DNA from: an uncultured Sphingomonas sp. | GTDB lineage: Bacteria > Pseudomonadota > Alphaproteobacteria > Sphingomonadales > Sphingomonadaceae | DNA length: 64,000 bases | Assembly (NCBI GenBank): GCA_913775975.1 | Contig: CAJYLQ010000010.1 | Span: 1-64,000 of the forward strand | Direction: 5' to 3' | Shown: positions 41,328 through 51,211 of the stretch, piece after piece | How the letters are laid out: every line of letters begins with the position of its first letter | How positions within the stretch are numbered: position 1 is the first letter of the stretch | Made by a program: the position numbers and the translations under genes | The notes under the pieces: model-generated | Databases searched by the model: none | Seen by the model: only the letters and a program-made list of their open reading frames with translations | What the model was told of the DNA's origin: nothing

Positions 41328-44300
41328 TCAGAGCGTCAGGCGGACGCTCATCTGGAACTGGCGATCGCTCTTGAACCACGAACGCGGTGCCTCCAGCCCG
41401 TCCTTGTTGAGGACGAAGGTGGTGCGCGTCGTCGCGTCGAACAGGTTCTGCACCTGCAGACCGATCTTGAACTGCTTGTTGACCGTATAGAACAGCGAGG
41501 CGTCCGCCTGGCCCGTCGCCAGCGAATAGACCGGCAGGAACGGGAAGCAGCAGTCGCGGTTGGTCAGCAGATACTTCGACCGCCAGCTGTACGCGATGCG
41601 CGCATAGATGCCCGCGAAGTCGTAGAACGCCGAGACGTTGAAGTTGTACTTCGACAGCTGGGCCAGCGGCAGCGTGCTGTACAGGCCCGACACGTCGACC
41701 GGCGGACGGCTGCCGTCGGCGGGGCCGTTGGCCGGCGTCGCGTTGGGGATCTTGCCCGGATCGATATAGGTGAAGGTCGCCTGCGTCCCCAGGCCGCGCA
41801 GCACGCCCGGCAGGAAGTCGTAGGTCTGCTGGTACGAGATTTCCGCGCCCTTGATATGCGCCTTGCCGGGCGCATTGGCCGGGCCGTTCACCGACACGGG
41901 GAAGGTCTGGCCGTTATTGGTGAAGTTGCGCACGAAACCGTAATTGTCGAGGATGATGTTCGACAGTTCCTTGTAGAACACCGCGCCGGTCAGCGAGCCC
42001 ACCTTGGCGAAATACCATTCGGCGGTCAGGTCGACCTGCTTGGCGTCGATCGGGCGCAGATACGGGTTCCGGGCCGACGACTGGAAGCTGTACGATCCGG
42101 TCGTGTTGCCACCCGACGGGCTGAGCCCGACGAAGTTGCGCTGGTCGGAGAAGGCCGGACGGGTCAGCGCCTTGGACGCGGCCAGGCGGAACAGCAGGGT
42201 CGGCGAGACCTGATACTTCAGGTTCAGGCTGGGCAGCCACTTGTTGAAGCTCTGCCGCGCCACGTCGGTGGTCGACGCGCCGTTCGAGAAGCTGACGATC
42301 GCGGCCTGCTGCGCGGCGGTCAGCGTACAGATCGGCCGGATCGTGTTGCCCGGGTTGGACGAGGCGCAATAGGCCGCGACGGTCGGGAAGCTGCCGATCG
42401 TGGTGCCGATCTGCGGGAAGGTGATGCCGCCGGTCGACGCGTCCTCGGTGCGGATGAAGCGCAGGCCGATATTGCCCGACAGGCTGGTCTCACCGCCACC
42501 GATGCCATCTGCGCCGAAATCGAGGCGGGCATAGGCGGCATAGGTCCGCTCGCGGATCTTGTAGACCTCGTTCGGCAGGAAATAGCCGTCGATCAGGTTC
42601 GTGCCGCGATCCTCCAGCGGCGTGTAGCCGCCACCCGACGCCTTCGTCGCCTGCCGCATCAGCGCGGTCAGCGCGTCGTGGTTCGTCAGGATCGAATCGC
42701 GCAGCCCCAGCGTCGAAGGCGGCATCGTCGCCTGGCCGCGATAGAAGTCGGTGAAGTTCAGGCCGGTGACGCTGCCCGCATATTTGTCCAGCGTCGCGGT
42801 GCTCGACGTCCAGGTATCGGACACCGCGCCCCAGTTGTTGTAGTCGTTGGTCTTCACCGTCTGGTCGCGATCGGCGTAGCGGCCGCCGACCCGCACCTTG
42901 CGCAGGAAGGAATCGTCCGACACGTCATATTGCGCGTCGGCGCGGAACGCCCATTCGTGGCCGTCGCTGTTCGTGCGATTGTTCATCGCGTCGCGGATGA
43001 AGATCTTCGTCGGGTCGGCGAAATAGGCCGCCGCGGTCTGCCCGTTGGGCGGAATGACGTTGATCTGCGGCACGCCGTTGCGCCCGTCCAGCCGCACGCC
43101 GGAGAAGGTCGCCAGCTCGATCGCGTCGTCGTTGTCGCGGCCCTTCGAGAAGACATATTGCCCGTCGAAGTTCAGGTGCAGGCGGTCGGTCGGATCCCAT
43201 TTCAGGTTCAGCGACTGGTCCTGCGTCGCGCCGCGCGTCGTGAAGTAGCGGTTGGCGAGCGTCGTGTACTGGCCGCCGCCGTTGCGGATCAGCGTGCCCG
43301 AGGTGAACAGGCCGTTCGCATCATAGGTCGGCTGCGTGAAGCTCTGCCCGGCCAGCGGCGCGTTGGGGTTGTAGCCCTGCGGGAAGATCTGGTTGGCGTC
43401 GCCGTAATAGACGTTCGGCTCGACCGTCTTGTCGAGCCAGGTCTGGCGCGATTCGGCGCGCAGGAACTGCGCGGTGACGAGCAGGTTGCCGCTGGCATTC
43501 TCATACTGCGCGCTACCGGCATAGCCGATGCGCGTGCGGTTGAACCGCTGGAGGCGCGACCCCGCGCCCAGCGGCACGTAGACGACGTTGCTGCCCGACG
43601 GCACCGGATAATGGTCGTACGCGGTCGCTGAATAGGGCGTGCCGGCGTTGATCGTCCGGCCCTCGCCCGCGTCCTGCCGGCCGTTGCCGTTGGTGTCGTC
43701 GTTGTAGCGCGGGATGAACGCCGAATAGAAGACGGAGTCGGCGCGGCTGTACTGCTGGTTGTACGTGCCGCTGGCCAGCAGGCCGAAGCGACCGCCATTG
43801 CCCAGCTGCCACTGCTTGGAGAACAGACCGACCACCGCCGGCGCGCTGCGGCGCGCGAAGTCGCCATAGTTCACGCTGCCCGACAGATAGACCAGCGTGT
43901 CCTTCGTATCGAAGGGCTTGCGCGTGTTGATGTTGACCGTGCCGGAGATGCCGCCCTCGATCAGGTCGGCCGTCAGGTTCTTGTAGACCTCGACCGAGCC
44001 GACCAGTTCGGTCGGCACGTCGTTGAAGCCGATCTCGCGGCCGCCGGACACGCCGAAGCTGTCGCGGCCGTTGAACTCGCCGCGCACATAGCTGAGGCCG
44101 CGGATCGTGACGCCCGATCCCTCGACGGAAAAGTGCGCGGTGTCGTTCGCGGCGGCGAAGCGGGTGATCGCGACGCCCGCCACGCGCTGCAGCGCCTCGT
44201 TCACGGAGCGGTCGGGCAGCGCGCCGATATCCTCGGCGGTGATCGCCTCGACAACGGTGTCCGCATTGCGCTTGATCGACTGCGCATTGGCCAGCGACTG

Positions 44301-44657
44301 GCGCAGGCCGGTCACGACGATGTCGGCATCCGACGTCGCGGCGGCGGGCGTCTGCACGTCATCGGCCGACACATTCGACTGGTCGGGTGCGGTCTGGTTC
44401 CCGATCGAGGCGCTGCCCGACACCGGCTTCTTGCCGGCGTTGGCGCCGGCCGGAATGCTGCGCTGGCCGGTCGCGGTCGGCGCGGCATCGGTCTGCGGCA
44501 CCGTCTCGTCGTCGCGGGAAGCGGGGGCGGGCGTGGTCTGGGCGGATGCGATCGACGGAACGATCTGCGCCGCCGCGCACAGCGCGACCACCGAAACGGT
44601 CGCGGCCAGCCGCTTCCGGGAGACGACGTCCGTCGCCAAGATTCGCATGTTCAGCAT
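41328..44657 (-). CDS. TonB-dependent receptor (carbohydrate-type)
   Basis: DIVVTGLRQSLANAQSIKRNADTVVEAITAEDIGALPDRSVNEALQRVAGVAITR; C-terminal FQMSVRLTL. Confidence 0.95.
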   Translation of the reverse strand: MLNMRILATDVVSRKRLAATVSVVALCAAAQIVPSIASAQTTPAPASRDDETVPQTDAAPTATGQRSIPAGANAGKKPVSGSASIGNQTAPDQSNVSADDVQTPAAATSDADIVVTGLRQSLANAQSIKRNADTVVEAITAEDIGALPDRSVNEALQRVAGVAITRFAAANDTAHFSVEGSGVTIRGLSYVRGEFNGRDSFGVSGGREIGFNDVPTELVGSVEVYKNLTADLIEGGISGTVNINTRKPFDTKDTLVYLSGSVNYGDFARRSAPAVVGLFSKQWQLGNGGRFGLLASGTYNQQYSRADSVFYSAFIPRYNDDTNGNGRQDAGEGRTINAGTPYSATAYDHYPVPSGSNVVYVPLGAGSRLQRFNRTRIGYAGSAQYENASGNLLVTAQFLRAESRQTWLDKTVEPNVYYGDANQIFPQGYNPNAPLAGQSFTQPTYDANGLFTSGTLIRNGGGQYTTLANRYFTTRGATQDQSLNLKWDPTDRLHLNFDGQYVFSKGRDNDDAIELATFSGVRLDGRNGVPQINVIPPNGQTAAAYFADPTKIFIRDAMNNRTNSDGHEWAFRADAQYDVSDDSFLRKVRVGGRYADRDQTVKTNDYNNWGAVSDTWTSSTATLDKYAGSVTGLNFTDFYRGQATMPPSTLGLRDSILTNHDALTALMRQATKASGGGYTPLEDRGTNLIDGYFLPNEVYKIRERTYAAYARLDFGADGIGGGETSLSGNIGLRFIRTEDASTGGITFPQIGTTIGSFPTVAAYCASSNPGNTIRPICTLTAAQQAAIVSFSNGASTTDVARQSFNKWLPSLNLKYQVSPTLLFRLAASKALTRPAFSDQRNFVGLSPSGGNTTGSYSFQSSARNPYLRPIDAKQVDLTAEWYFAKVGSLTGAVFYKELSNIILDNYGFVRNFTNNGQTFPVSVNGPANAPGKAHIKGAEISYQQTYDFLPGVLRGLGTQATFTYIDPGKIPNATPANGPADGSRPPVDVSGLYSTLPLAQLSKYNFNVSAFYDFAGIYARIAYSWRSKYLLTNRDCCFPFLPVYSLATGQADASLFYTVNKQFKIGLQVQNLFDATTRTTFVLNKDGLEAPRSWFKSDRQFQMSVRLTL

Positions 44658-44844
44658 CCCTTCTTGCTCCTCCCCCACTCGCTTCACCCGAAGCGGCCCT
44701 GTTCTGTTGCCGCATGGTAGCGGTCGACACGGCGCTAGGACTGTGCCGATCCGGGCTCAAGTGAATTATCGCAACTTGATTTAATTAAGCGAAGATCGCA
44801 TCAAACTGTTGCTGACAGGCGACACCTGCGATCAGCAGGGAGAG

Positions 44845-46386
44845 ATGATGAACGGCGATCCAGCGGCGAATCCGGTCACGGACGGGCGGTTGCGCATCGT
44901 CGTGATCGGCGGCGGCACCGCGGGCTGGATGACGGCCGCGGGGCTGGTCGGCCTGTTGCCCGCCGCCTGCACCGTGCATCTGGTCGAATCGGAAGAGATC
45001 GGCATCGTCGGCGTCGGCGAGGCGACGCTGCCGCACCTGCGCCTCTACCTCGAACGGCTGGGGATCGACGAGGCGGCGTTCATGGCCGCGACCGACGCCA
45101 CCTATAAACTGGGTATCGAGTTCCGCGATTTCGGCCGGATCGGCGATCGCTACATCCACCCCTTCGGCACCTATGGCCGGCCGCTCGCCGATGTCGCCTT
45201 CCACCATTACTGGCTGAGACGGCACGCGGAGGGCGGCGCGACCGGCCCGGTCGGCGATTATTCGGCCGGCGTCGTCGCGGCGGAGGCGCGGCGGTTCGAG
45301 CGGCCCGGCACCGATGCGGGCGATCCCACCACCAGCTTCGGCTATGCCTATCAGTTCGACGCGACCCGCTTCGCCCCCTTCCTGCGCCGCTGGGCCAAGG
45401 CGCGCGGCGCGCGGCGGACGGAGGGGCGCGTCGTCGGGGTGGAGCGCGACGCGGCGGACGGCACCGTCACTGCGGTGACGCTGGCCGACGGCACCCGGAT
45501 CGCGGGCGACCTGTTCGTCGACTGCTCCGGCTTTCGCAGCCTGCTGTTGGGCCAGGAGATGGCGGAGCCGTGGGAGGACTGGTCCCACTGGCTGCCCTGC
45601 GACCGCGCCATCGCGGTGCCCAGCATCAGCCCGCAGGCCGCGACCGAGCCGTTCACCCGCGCCACCGCGTCGGAAGCGGGCTGGCGCTGGCGCATCCCGC
45701 TGCGCCACCGGGTCGGCAACGGCCATGTCTATGCCAGCGCCTTCTGCGACGACGCGCGCGCGACCGAGTTGCTGCTGGCCGGGCTGGACGGCGCACCGCT
45801 CGCCGATCCGCGCTTCCTGCGGTTCCGCGCCGGGCGGCGGCGGCGCAGCTTCGTCGGCAATGTCGTGGCGGTCGGCCTTGCCTCCGGCTTTCTCGAACCG
45901 CTCGAATCGACCAGCATCTATCTGGTGCAGGCCGCGATCACCGCGCTGGTCGAACATTTTCCCGACACCCGCGTCACCGATGCCGATCGTGACGGCTTCA
46001 ACGCCGCGATCGACGCGGAATATGACCGGATCCGCGACTTCCTGATCCTCCACTATCATGCGACGACGCGCGACGATTCCCCCTTCTGGAACCATGTCCG
46101 CACGATGACCGTCCCGGATTCGCTGGCGGACAAGATGGCGTTGTGGCGTGCGACCGGGCAGGTCGCGCAATATCGCCACGGCCTGTTCCTGGAGCCGAGC
46201 TGGGTCGCGGTCTATCTGGGTCAGGGCATCGTGCCGCAGGGCTGGGATCCGCGCGCCGACCTGCCCGATGGCGCGGGGCTCGACCGGGCGCTCGCCGGCC
46301 TGTCGCGCGCGATCGCGGGGCGGGTCGCGCGGATGCCGACGCACGATGCCGCGCTTGCCGCGATCGCTGCCGGAGCCGGCGCATGA
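44845..46386 (+). CDS. Flavin-dependent tryptophan halogenase family protein (copy 1)
   Basis: VIGGGTAGWMTAA, GVGEATLP, ATYKLGIEF (catalytic Lys region), GWRWRIPL (WxWxIP). Confidence 0.95.
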   Translation: MMNGDPAANPVTDGRLRIVVIGGGTAGWMTAAGLVGLLPAACTVHLVESEEIGIVGVGEATLPHLRLYLERLGIDEAAFMAATDATYKLGIEFRDFGRIGDRYIHPFGTYGRPLADVAFHHYWLRRHAEGGATGPVGDYSAGVVAAEARRFERPGTDAGDPTTSFGYAYQFDATRFAPFLRRWAKARGARRTEGRVVGVERDAADGTVTAVTLADGTRIAGDLFVDCSGFRSLLLGQEMAEPWEDWSHWLPCDRAIAVPSISPQAATEPFTRATASEAGWRWRIPLRHRVGNGHVYASAFCDDARATELLLAGLDGAPLADPRFLRFRAGRRRRSFVGNVVAVGLASGFLEPLESTSIYLVQAAITALVEHFPDTRVTDADRDGFNAAIDAEYDRIRDFLILHYHATTRDDSPFWNHVRTMTVPDSLADKMALWRATGQVAQYRHGLFLEPSWVAVYLGQGIVPQGWDPRADLPDGAGLDRALAGLSRAIAGRVARMPTHDAALAAIAAGAGA

Positions 46387-47678
46387 ACCGGCGGGCGCCG
46401 CCGCGCCGCATCGCCGTCGTCGGCGGCGGTCCCGTCGCCGCCGCCGCCGCGCTGGCCTTCGCGCAGGCGTTGCCGGGCGCGCGGGTGGTACTGGTGCCCG
46501 CCGCCGTGCCGGATGCCGCGCTGGCGGACCGCTGGCCGCTCGCGCTGCCGTCCACCCATGCGACGCTGGCGCGGCTGCAATGCCCGCCCGACCTGCTGCG
46601 CGCGCACGGCGTCGCCAGCCCCCGCCTCGCCTGTCGCTTCCTAAACTGGAGCCGCGACGGGGCGGCATGGATGGCGGGGGACGAGCCGCTGCCACCCGCC
46701 CCCGGCGGCGTGCCGCTCCATCACCTCTGGCTGCGCGCGGGTGAGCCCCTGCCCTTCCACCGGCTCGACCCCGCCTGCGCGGCGGCGGCGGCCGGTCGCG
46801 TGCCGGCGGGGGCAGAGCCAGCGCTCAGCCTCGATCCGCAGCGGCTGATGGCCGGGCTGACCTCGCTCGCGCGGCAGGCGGGCGTGGCGATCGAGGCGCC
46901 GCTCGAAATCGTCCACCCGGACGCCTCCGGGATAGCGGCGCTGACGCTGGCGGACGGAACGCGGGTCGAGGCGGACCTGTTCATCGACGCGACCGGCCCC
47001 GCGCGCCGGCTGTCCGCCGCCACGCCCTTCATCGACTGGAGCGAGGCGCTGCCATTCCATCACGTCAGGATCACGCCCGCCGCCACGGCGGGATCGCCGG
47101 TCGAGACCTATCGCGCACGCACCGATGGCTGGGGCGCCGAATGGCCCGGCGCGACCGTCGACGCGTCGGCCGATGCCGGCAATAGCTCGCGCATCGCCTT
47201 CGCCCCCGGCCGCCTGTCCGCCCCGATGCGCGGCAACGTGCTGGCGGTGGGAGAGGCGGCGGTGCAGCCGGGGCCGCTGCTGCGCATGGGCTTCACGCTG
47301 GCGCTCGGCCAGATCGCGCTGGCGCTGGAACTGTTGCCGACCGGCGCCGACACGCCGCTGCTGTCGGAGGAATATAATCGCCGCGCCGGCCAGCGCGCCG
47401 ACCGGATGCGCGATTTCCTCGCCGCGCATCATTTGGCCCGCGACGGCGCGCGGCCGGCATCGCTGGCGCCGATCCTCGCCCGGTTCACCCGCCATGGCAG
47501 TATCCCGGCGGCGGACGAGGATGCAGTGCCCCGCGACGGCTGGATCGCCATGCTGATCGGCCAGGGCCTGCGCCCCGAACGCCCGAACCCGATCGCACTC
47601 GGCATCGCACCCGATGTCGCGCGCCGCGCGATCGCCGACATGGCGGGCACGCCCGCACAGCAAGGCCCAGTCCGATGA
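46383..47678 (+). CDS. Degenerate tryptophan-halogenase-like flavoprotein (copy 2)
   Basis: VVGGGPVAAAAAL, LFIDATGPARRL, MRGNVLAVGEAAVQPGPLLRMGFTLALGQI, LIGQGLRPE; homologous layout to neighbours but lacks GVGEAT and WxWxIP. Confidence 0.8.
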   Translation: MNRRAPPRRIAVVGGGPVAAAAALAFAQALPGARVVLVPAAVPDAALADRWPLALPSTHATLARLQCPPDLLRAHGVASPRLACRFLNWSRDGAAWMAGDEPLPPAPGGVPLHHLWLRAGEPLPFHRLDPACAAAAAGRVPAGAEPALSLDPQRLMAGLTSLARQAGVAIEAPLEIVHPDASGIAALTLADGTRVEADLFIDATGPARRLSAATPFIDWSEALPFHHVRITPAATAGSPVETYRARTDGWGAEWPGATVDASADAGNSSRIAFAPGRLSAPMRGNVLAVGEAAVQPGPLLRMGFTLALGQIALALELLPTGADTPLLSEEYNRRAGQRADRMRDFLAAHHLARDGARPASLAPILARFTRHGSIPAADEDAVPRDGWIAMLIGQGLRPERPNPIALGIAPDVARRAIADMAGTPAQQGPVR

Positions 47679-49207
47679 CCCCGCCCCCCATCGCCCATGT
47701 CGTCATCGTCGGCGGCGGCACCGCCGGCTGGATGATGGCCGCCGCCGCCGGCCGCTATCTGGACGACGGCCGGCGCCGCATCACGCTGGTGGAGTCGGAG
47801 GCGATCGGCACCGTCGGCGTCGGCGAGGCGACGATCCCGTCGATCCTCAACTTCAACGCGCTGCTCGGCATCGACGAGGCGGAATTCCTGCGCGAGACGC
47901 GCGGCAGCTTCAAACTGGGCATCGAGTTCGCCGGCTGGGATCGGGCGGACGCGCGCTACATCCACCCCTTCGGCCATTTCGGGCGCGACATTCAGGGGCT
48001 GAACTTCCACCAGCTCTGGCTGAAGCTGCGCGACGAGGCGGGCATCGGCCCGATCGGCGACTATTCCAGCGCGACCGTGGCGATGGCGCGAAACGCCTTC
48101 GGCCATCCGCAGCGCGACCCCCGCTCGCCGCTGTCGGGCCTAGCCTATGCCTATCATTTCGACGCGGGCCTCTACGCCGCGTTCCTGCGCCGCCGCGCGG
48201 AGGCGGACGGGGTCATGCGGGTCGAGGGGCGGATCGTGTCGGTGGAGCGCGCCGACAGCGGCGATGTCGCGGCCGTCCGGCTGGACGACGGCCGGCGGAT
48301 CGCGGGCGATCTGTTCATCGACTGTTCGGGCTTTCGCAGCCTGTTGCTGGGCGACACGCTGGGCGTCGCGTTCGAGGACTGGTCGCACTGGCTGCCCTGC
48401 GACCGCGCGATCGCCGTGCCGACGGAGCGGACGGAGCCCCTGCTCCCCTATACCCGCGCCACCGCGCATCGGGCCGGCTGGCAGTGGCGCATCCCGCTTC
48501 AGCATCGCACGGGCAACGGCATCGTCTATGCCAGCCGCTTCATGGACGACGACGCGGCGGAGCGGCTGCTGCTCGCCCGGCTGGACGCGGCCCCGACCGC
48601 CGCGCCCCGCCGCCTGTCCTTCACCGCCGGCGCCCGCGCGCGGCTGTGGGAGCGCAACGTCGTCGCGCTCGGGCTGGCGGGCGGATTCCTGGAGCCGCTG
48701 GAATCGACCAGCATCCACCTGATCCAGCAGGGCATATCGAAACTGTTCGCGCTGTTCCCCGACAGCGCGATCTCGGCTGTGGAGCGCGACGAATACAACC
48801 GCCAGATGGCGGATAACTATCGCTCGATCCGCGACTTCATCATCCTGCACTATCACGCGACGACGCGGGGCGATTCGCCCTTCTGGGATCATGTCCGCAC
48901 CATGGCCATCCCCGACACGCTGGCGCGCAAGATCGCGCTGTTCCGGCAGAAGGGGCGCATCTTCCGCTACGAGGACGAATTGTTCGCGACGCCCAGCTGG
49001 GTCGCCGTGCTGCTGGGACAGGGGATCGAGCCCCAGGGCTACGACCCGGTGGTCGACGCGCTCGACACCCCCCGGATCGCCGCCGCACTGCGGCAGATGC
49101 GGCAGGCGACGGCGGCGGCGGTGGCGGGGTTGCCGCCCCATGCGGTCGCGCTCGATCGCCTGACGACGATCGACGGCCCCGCCCCGGCCACCCGACAGGA
49201 GAGATGA
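47675..49207 (+). CDS. Flavin-dependent tryptophan halogenase family protein (copy 3)
   Basis: VIVGGGTAGWMMAAA, GVGEATIPS, GSFKLGIEF, GWQWRIPLQHRTGNG; ATGA overlap with copy 2. Confidence 0.95.
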   Translation: MTPPPIAHVVIVGGGTAGWMMAAAAGRYLDDGRRRITLVESEAIGTVGVGEATIPSILNFNALLGIDEAEFLRETRGSFKLGIEFAGWDRADARYIHPFGHFGRDIQGLNFHQLWLKLRDEAGIGPIGDYSSATVAMARNAFGHPQRDPRSPLSGLAYAYHFDAGLYAAFLRRRAEADGVMRVEGRIVSVERADSGDVAAVRLDDGRRIAGDLFIDCSGFRSLLLGDTLGVAFEDWSHWLPCDRAIAVPTERTEPLLPYTRATAHRAGWQWRIPLQHRTGNGIVYASRFMDDDAAERLLLARLDAAPTAAPRRLSFTAGARARLWERNVVALGLAGGFLEPLESTSIHLIQQGISKLFALFPDSAISAVERDEYNRQMADNYRSIRDFIILHYHATTRGDSPFWDHVRTMAIPDTLARKIALFRQKGRIFRYEDELFATPSWVAVLLGQGIEPQGYDPVVDALDTPRIAAALRQMRQATAAAVAGLPPHAVALDRLTTIDGPAPATRQER

Positions 49208-50355
49208 TGAAACGCGTGTCGTTCGCCGCCGCCGCCGGCCTGTTGCTGGTCGCCGGATCGCCCCCGCCCCTGCCCGCCGCGCCCCCTGCCGCCACCGCCG
49301 CCACGACGGTCGATGTCCGGCCGCTTCCCCCCGGCACGCCCGCCGGGCGGCCGCTGCCGCTGCGCATCAATGGCCGTGTCGTGCCGCTCGGCGGGGCGGC
49401 GGGCTGGCGCCGGCAATGGCCCGGCACCTATCTGGAGGGAGCGTTCGACGGGCCCGCGATCGACGTCGCGGTCGGGCCCGGTCCGGTCTCGCTGCGCATC
49501 GCCATCGACGGCGACGCCCCCGTCCCGCTCGTCCGCCCCGCGCCGGGCCTCTACCGCGTGACGGCGGGCGGGGCGGGCCGCCACCGCATCCGCGTATCGG
49601 TCGCCAGCGAAAGCCAGGCGGGCCCGACGGACCTGGGCGGCCTGTTCGCGCCGGCCGGCACCCGCCCGCTCCCCGCGCCGCCCGCCCGCCAGCGCCGGAT
49701 CGAGTTCATCGGCGATTCGCACACCGTCGGCTATGGCAACACCTCGCCGGTGCGCAGCTGTTCGCAGGACGCGATCTGGGCGACGACGGACACGACGCAG
49801 GGGCCCGCCGGCCTCACCGCCGCGCATTATGACGCGGATTATCGGGTCAACGCGATTTCCGGCCGGGGGATCGTGCGCAACTATGGCGGGATGGCCGCGG
49901 CCACGCTGCCGCTCGCCTATCCCTTCGCGCTGTTCGACGGGCGGACGCCGGTGCGACCGCCCGAATGGCAACCGCAGGTGATCGTCATCGGCCTCGGCAC
50001 CAACGACTTCTCGACGCCGCTGAAGGCCGGCGAGCGCTGGCCGACGCGGGAGGTGCTGCACGCCGATTACGAGCGACGCTACATCGATTTCGTCACGATG
50101 CTGCGCGCGCGCCACCCCGGCGCATTCTTCATCCTGTGGGCGACCGACATGGCCGATGGCGAGATCGCGCGGGAAGCCGCCCGCGTCGCCGACCGGTTGC
50201 GCGCCGCCGGGGAGCGGCGGGTCGTCTTCGTCCCCGTCACGGGCCTCGCCTTCAGCGGCTGCGACGCGCATCCCGACCTTGCCGACGATCGCGCCATCGC
50301 CGCCGCGATCGGCCGCGCGATCGACGCCCGACCCGATATCTGGAGCCACCGCTGA
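49204..50355 (+). CDS. Two-domain SGNH esterase resembling CE2 acetyl esterases, secreted
   Basis: N-terminal beta domain (WRRQWPGTYLEGAFDG), IEFIGDSHTVGYGN, IVIGLGTNDFS, catalytic Asp/His region CDAHPDL. Confidence 0.85.
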   Translation: MMKRVSFAAAAGLLLVAGSPPPLPAAPPAATAATTVDVRPLPPGTPAGRPLPLRINGRVVPLGGAAGWRRQWPGTYLEGAFDGPAIDVAVGPGPVSLRIAIDGDAPVPLVRPAPGLYRVTAGGAGRHRIRVSVASESQAGPTDLGGLFAPAGTRPLPAPPARQRRIEFIGDSHTVGYGNTSPVRSCSQDAIWATTDTTQGPAGLTAAHYDADYRVNAISGRGIVRNYGGMAAATLPLAYPFALFDGRTPVRPPEWQPQVIVIGLGTNDFSTPLKAGERWPTREVLHADYERRYIDFVTMLRARHPGAFFILWATDMADGEIAREAARVADRLRAAGERRVVFVPVTGLAFSGCDAHPDLADDRAIAAAIGRAIDARPDIWSHR

Positions 50356-51167
50356 TGCGTATCCCCGCCATCCTGACCCACGCCGCGCTCTCCGTCACGG
50401 CGCTGGCGGCCACGCCCGCCGCCGCCGGTACGCCATGGCCGAACGGCGCGCGCGCCGCCGTCGTCCTGACCTATGACGACGCGCTGCCGTCGCAGCTGAC
50501 CAACGCGCTGCCCGAACTCGACGCCGCCGGCCTGCCCGGCACCTTCTTCCTCGCCAATGTCCGCCAGCAGGACGTCGCCCGCTGGCGCGCCGCCGCGCAG
50601 AAGGGGCATGAGCTGGCCAATCACACGATCTTCCACCCCTGCCTCGCCGCGACCTTCCCCGCCGACCCGCACTTCACGCTGGAGGCGTACAGCCCCGCGA
50701 CGCTGCTGCGGGAGATCGGGCAGGCGAACGTCCTCCTGACCGCGCTCGACGGCAAGACGCGCCACGGCTTCGCGACGCCGTGCGGCCAGACCACGGCCGG
50801 CGGCGTCGACTATCTGGAGCCGCTGCGCGCGTCCGGCCTCGTCACCTATGCGCGCGGCGTCAGCGCGAGCGCGGCGGAGCTGGCGGCGGATGTCGGGCGG
50901 ATGGACCCGATGCACATCCCCTCGCGCGGGTTCGCCGAAAACGACGACGCGGCGAAGATGATCGCCTTCGTCGAGGAGGCGGAGGCCGGCGGCGGCATGG
51001 CTGTGCTGCTGTTCCACGGCATCGGCGGCGATCATCTGGCGGTGCCCGACGCGCAGCACCGCGCCTTCCTCGCCTGGCTGAAGGCCCATCGGCGCGAGGT
51101 GTGGGTCACGACGCTGCAGGGCGCGCTCGACTGGGCGAAGGCGCATCCCGGCCCGGCGGCGCGCTAG
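50355..51167 (+). CDS. Polysaccharide deacetylase (NodB/CE4-like), secreted
   Basis: AAVVLTYDDALPSQLTNALPELDAAGLPGTFFL, HELANHTIFHPC, FHGIGGDH. Confidence 0.9.
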   Translation: MRIPAILTHAALSVTALAATPAAAGTPWPNGARAAVVLTYDDALPSQLTNALPELDAAGLPGTFFLANVRQQDVARWRAAAQKGHELANHTIFHPCLAATFPADPHFTLEAYSPATLLREIGQANVLLTALDGKTRHGFATPCGQTTAGGVDYLEPLRASGLVTYARGVSASAAELAADVGRMDPMHIPSRGFAENDDAAKMIAFVEEAEAGGGMAVLLFHGIGGDHLAVPDAQHRAFLAWLKAHRREVWVTTLQGALDWAKAHPGPAAR

Positions 51168-51211
51168 CCGCATCGGCGATGGTGGGGCAGCGCCTCACCG
51201 TCGCCTCCCCC

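Noticed and set aside
44758-44788. CAAGT...ACTTG repeat and TTAATTAA in the TBDR/halogenase divergent gap
   Set aside because: Short AT-rich promoter-type sequence; not strong enough to call an operator by itself.
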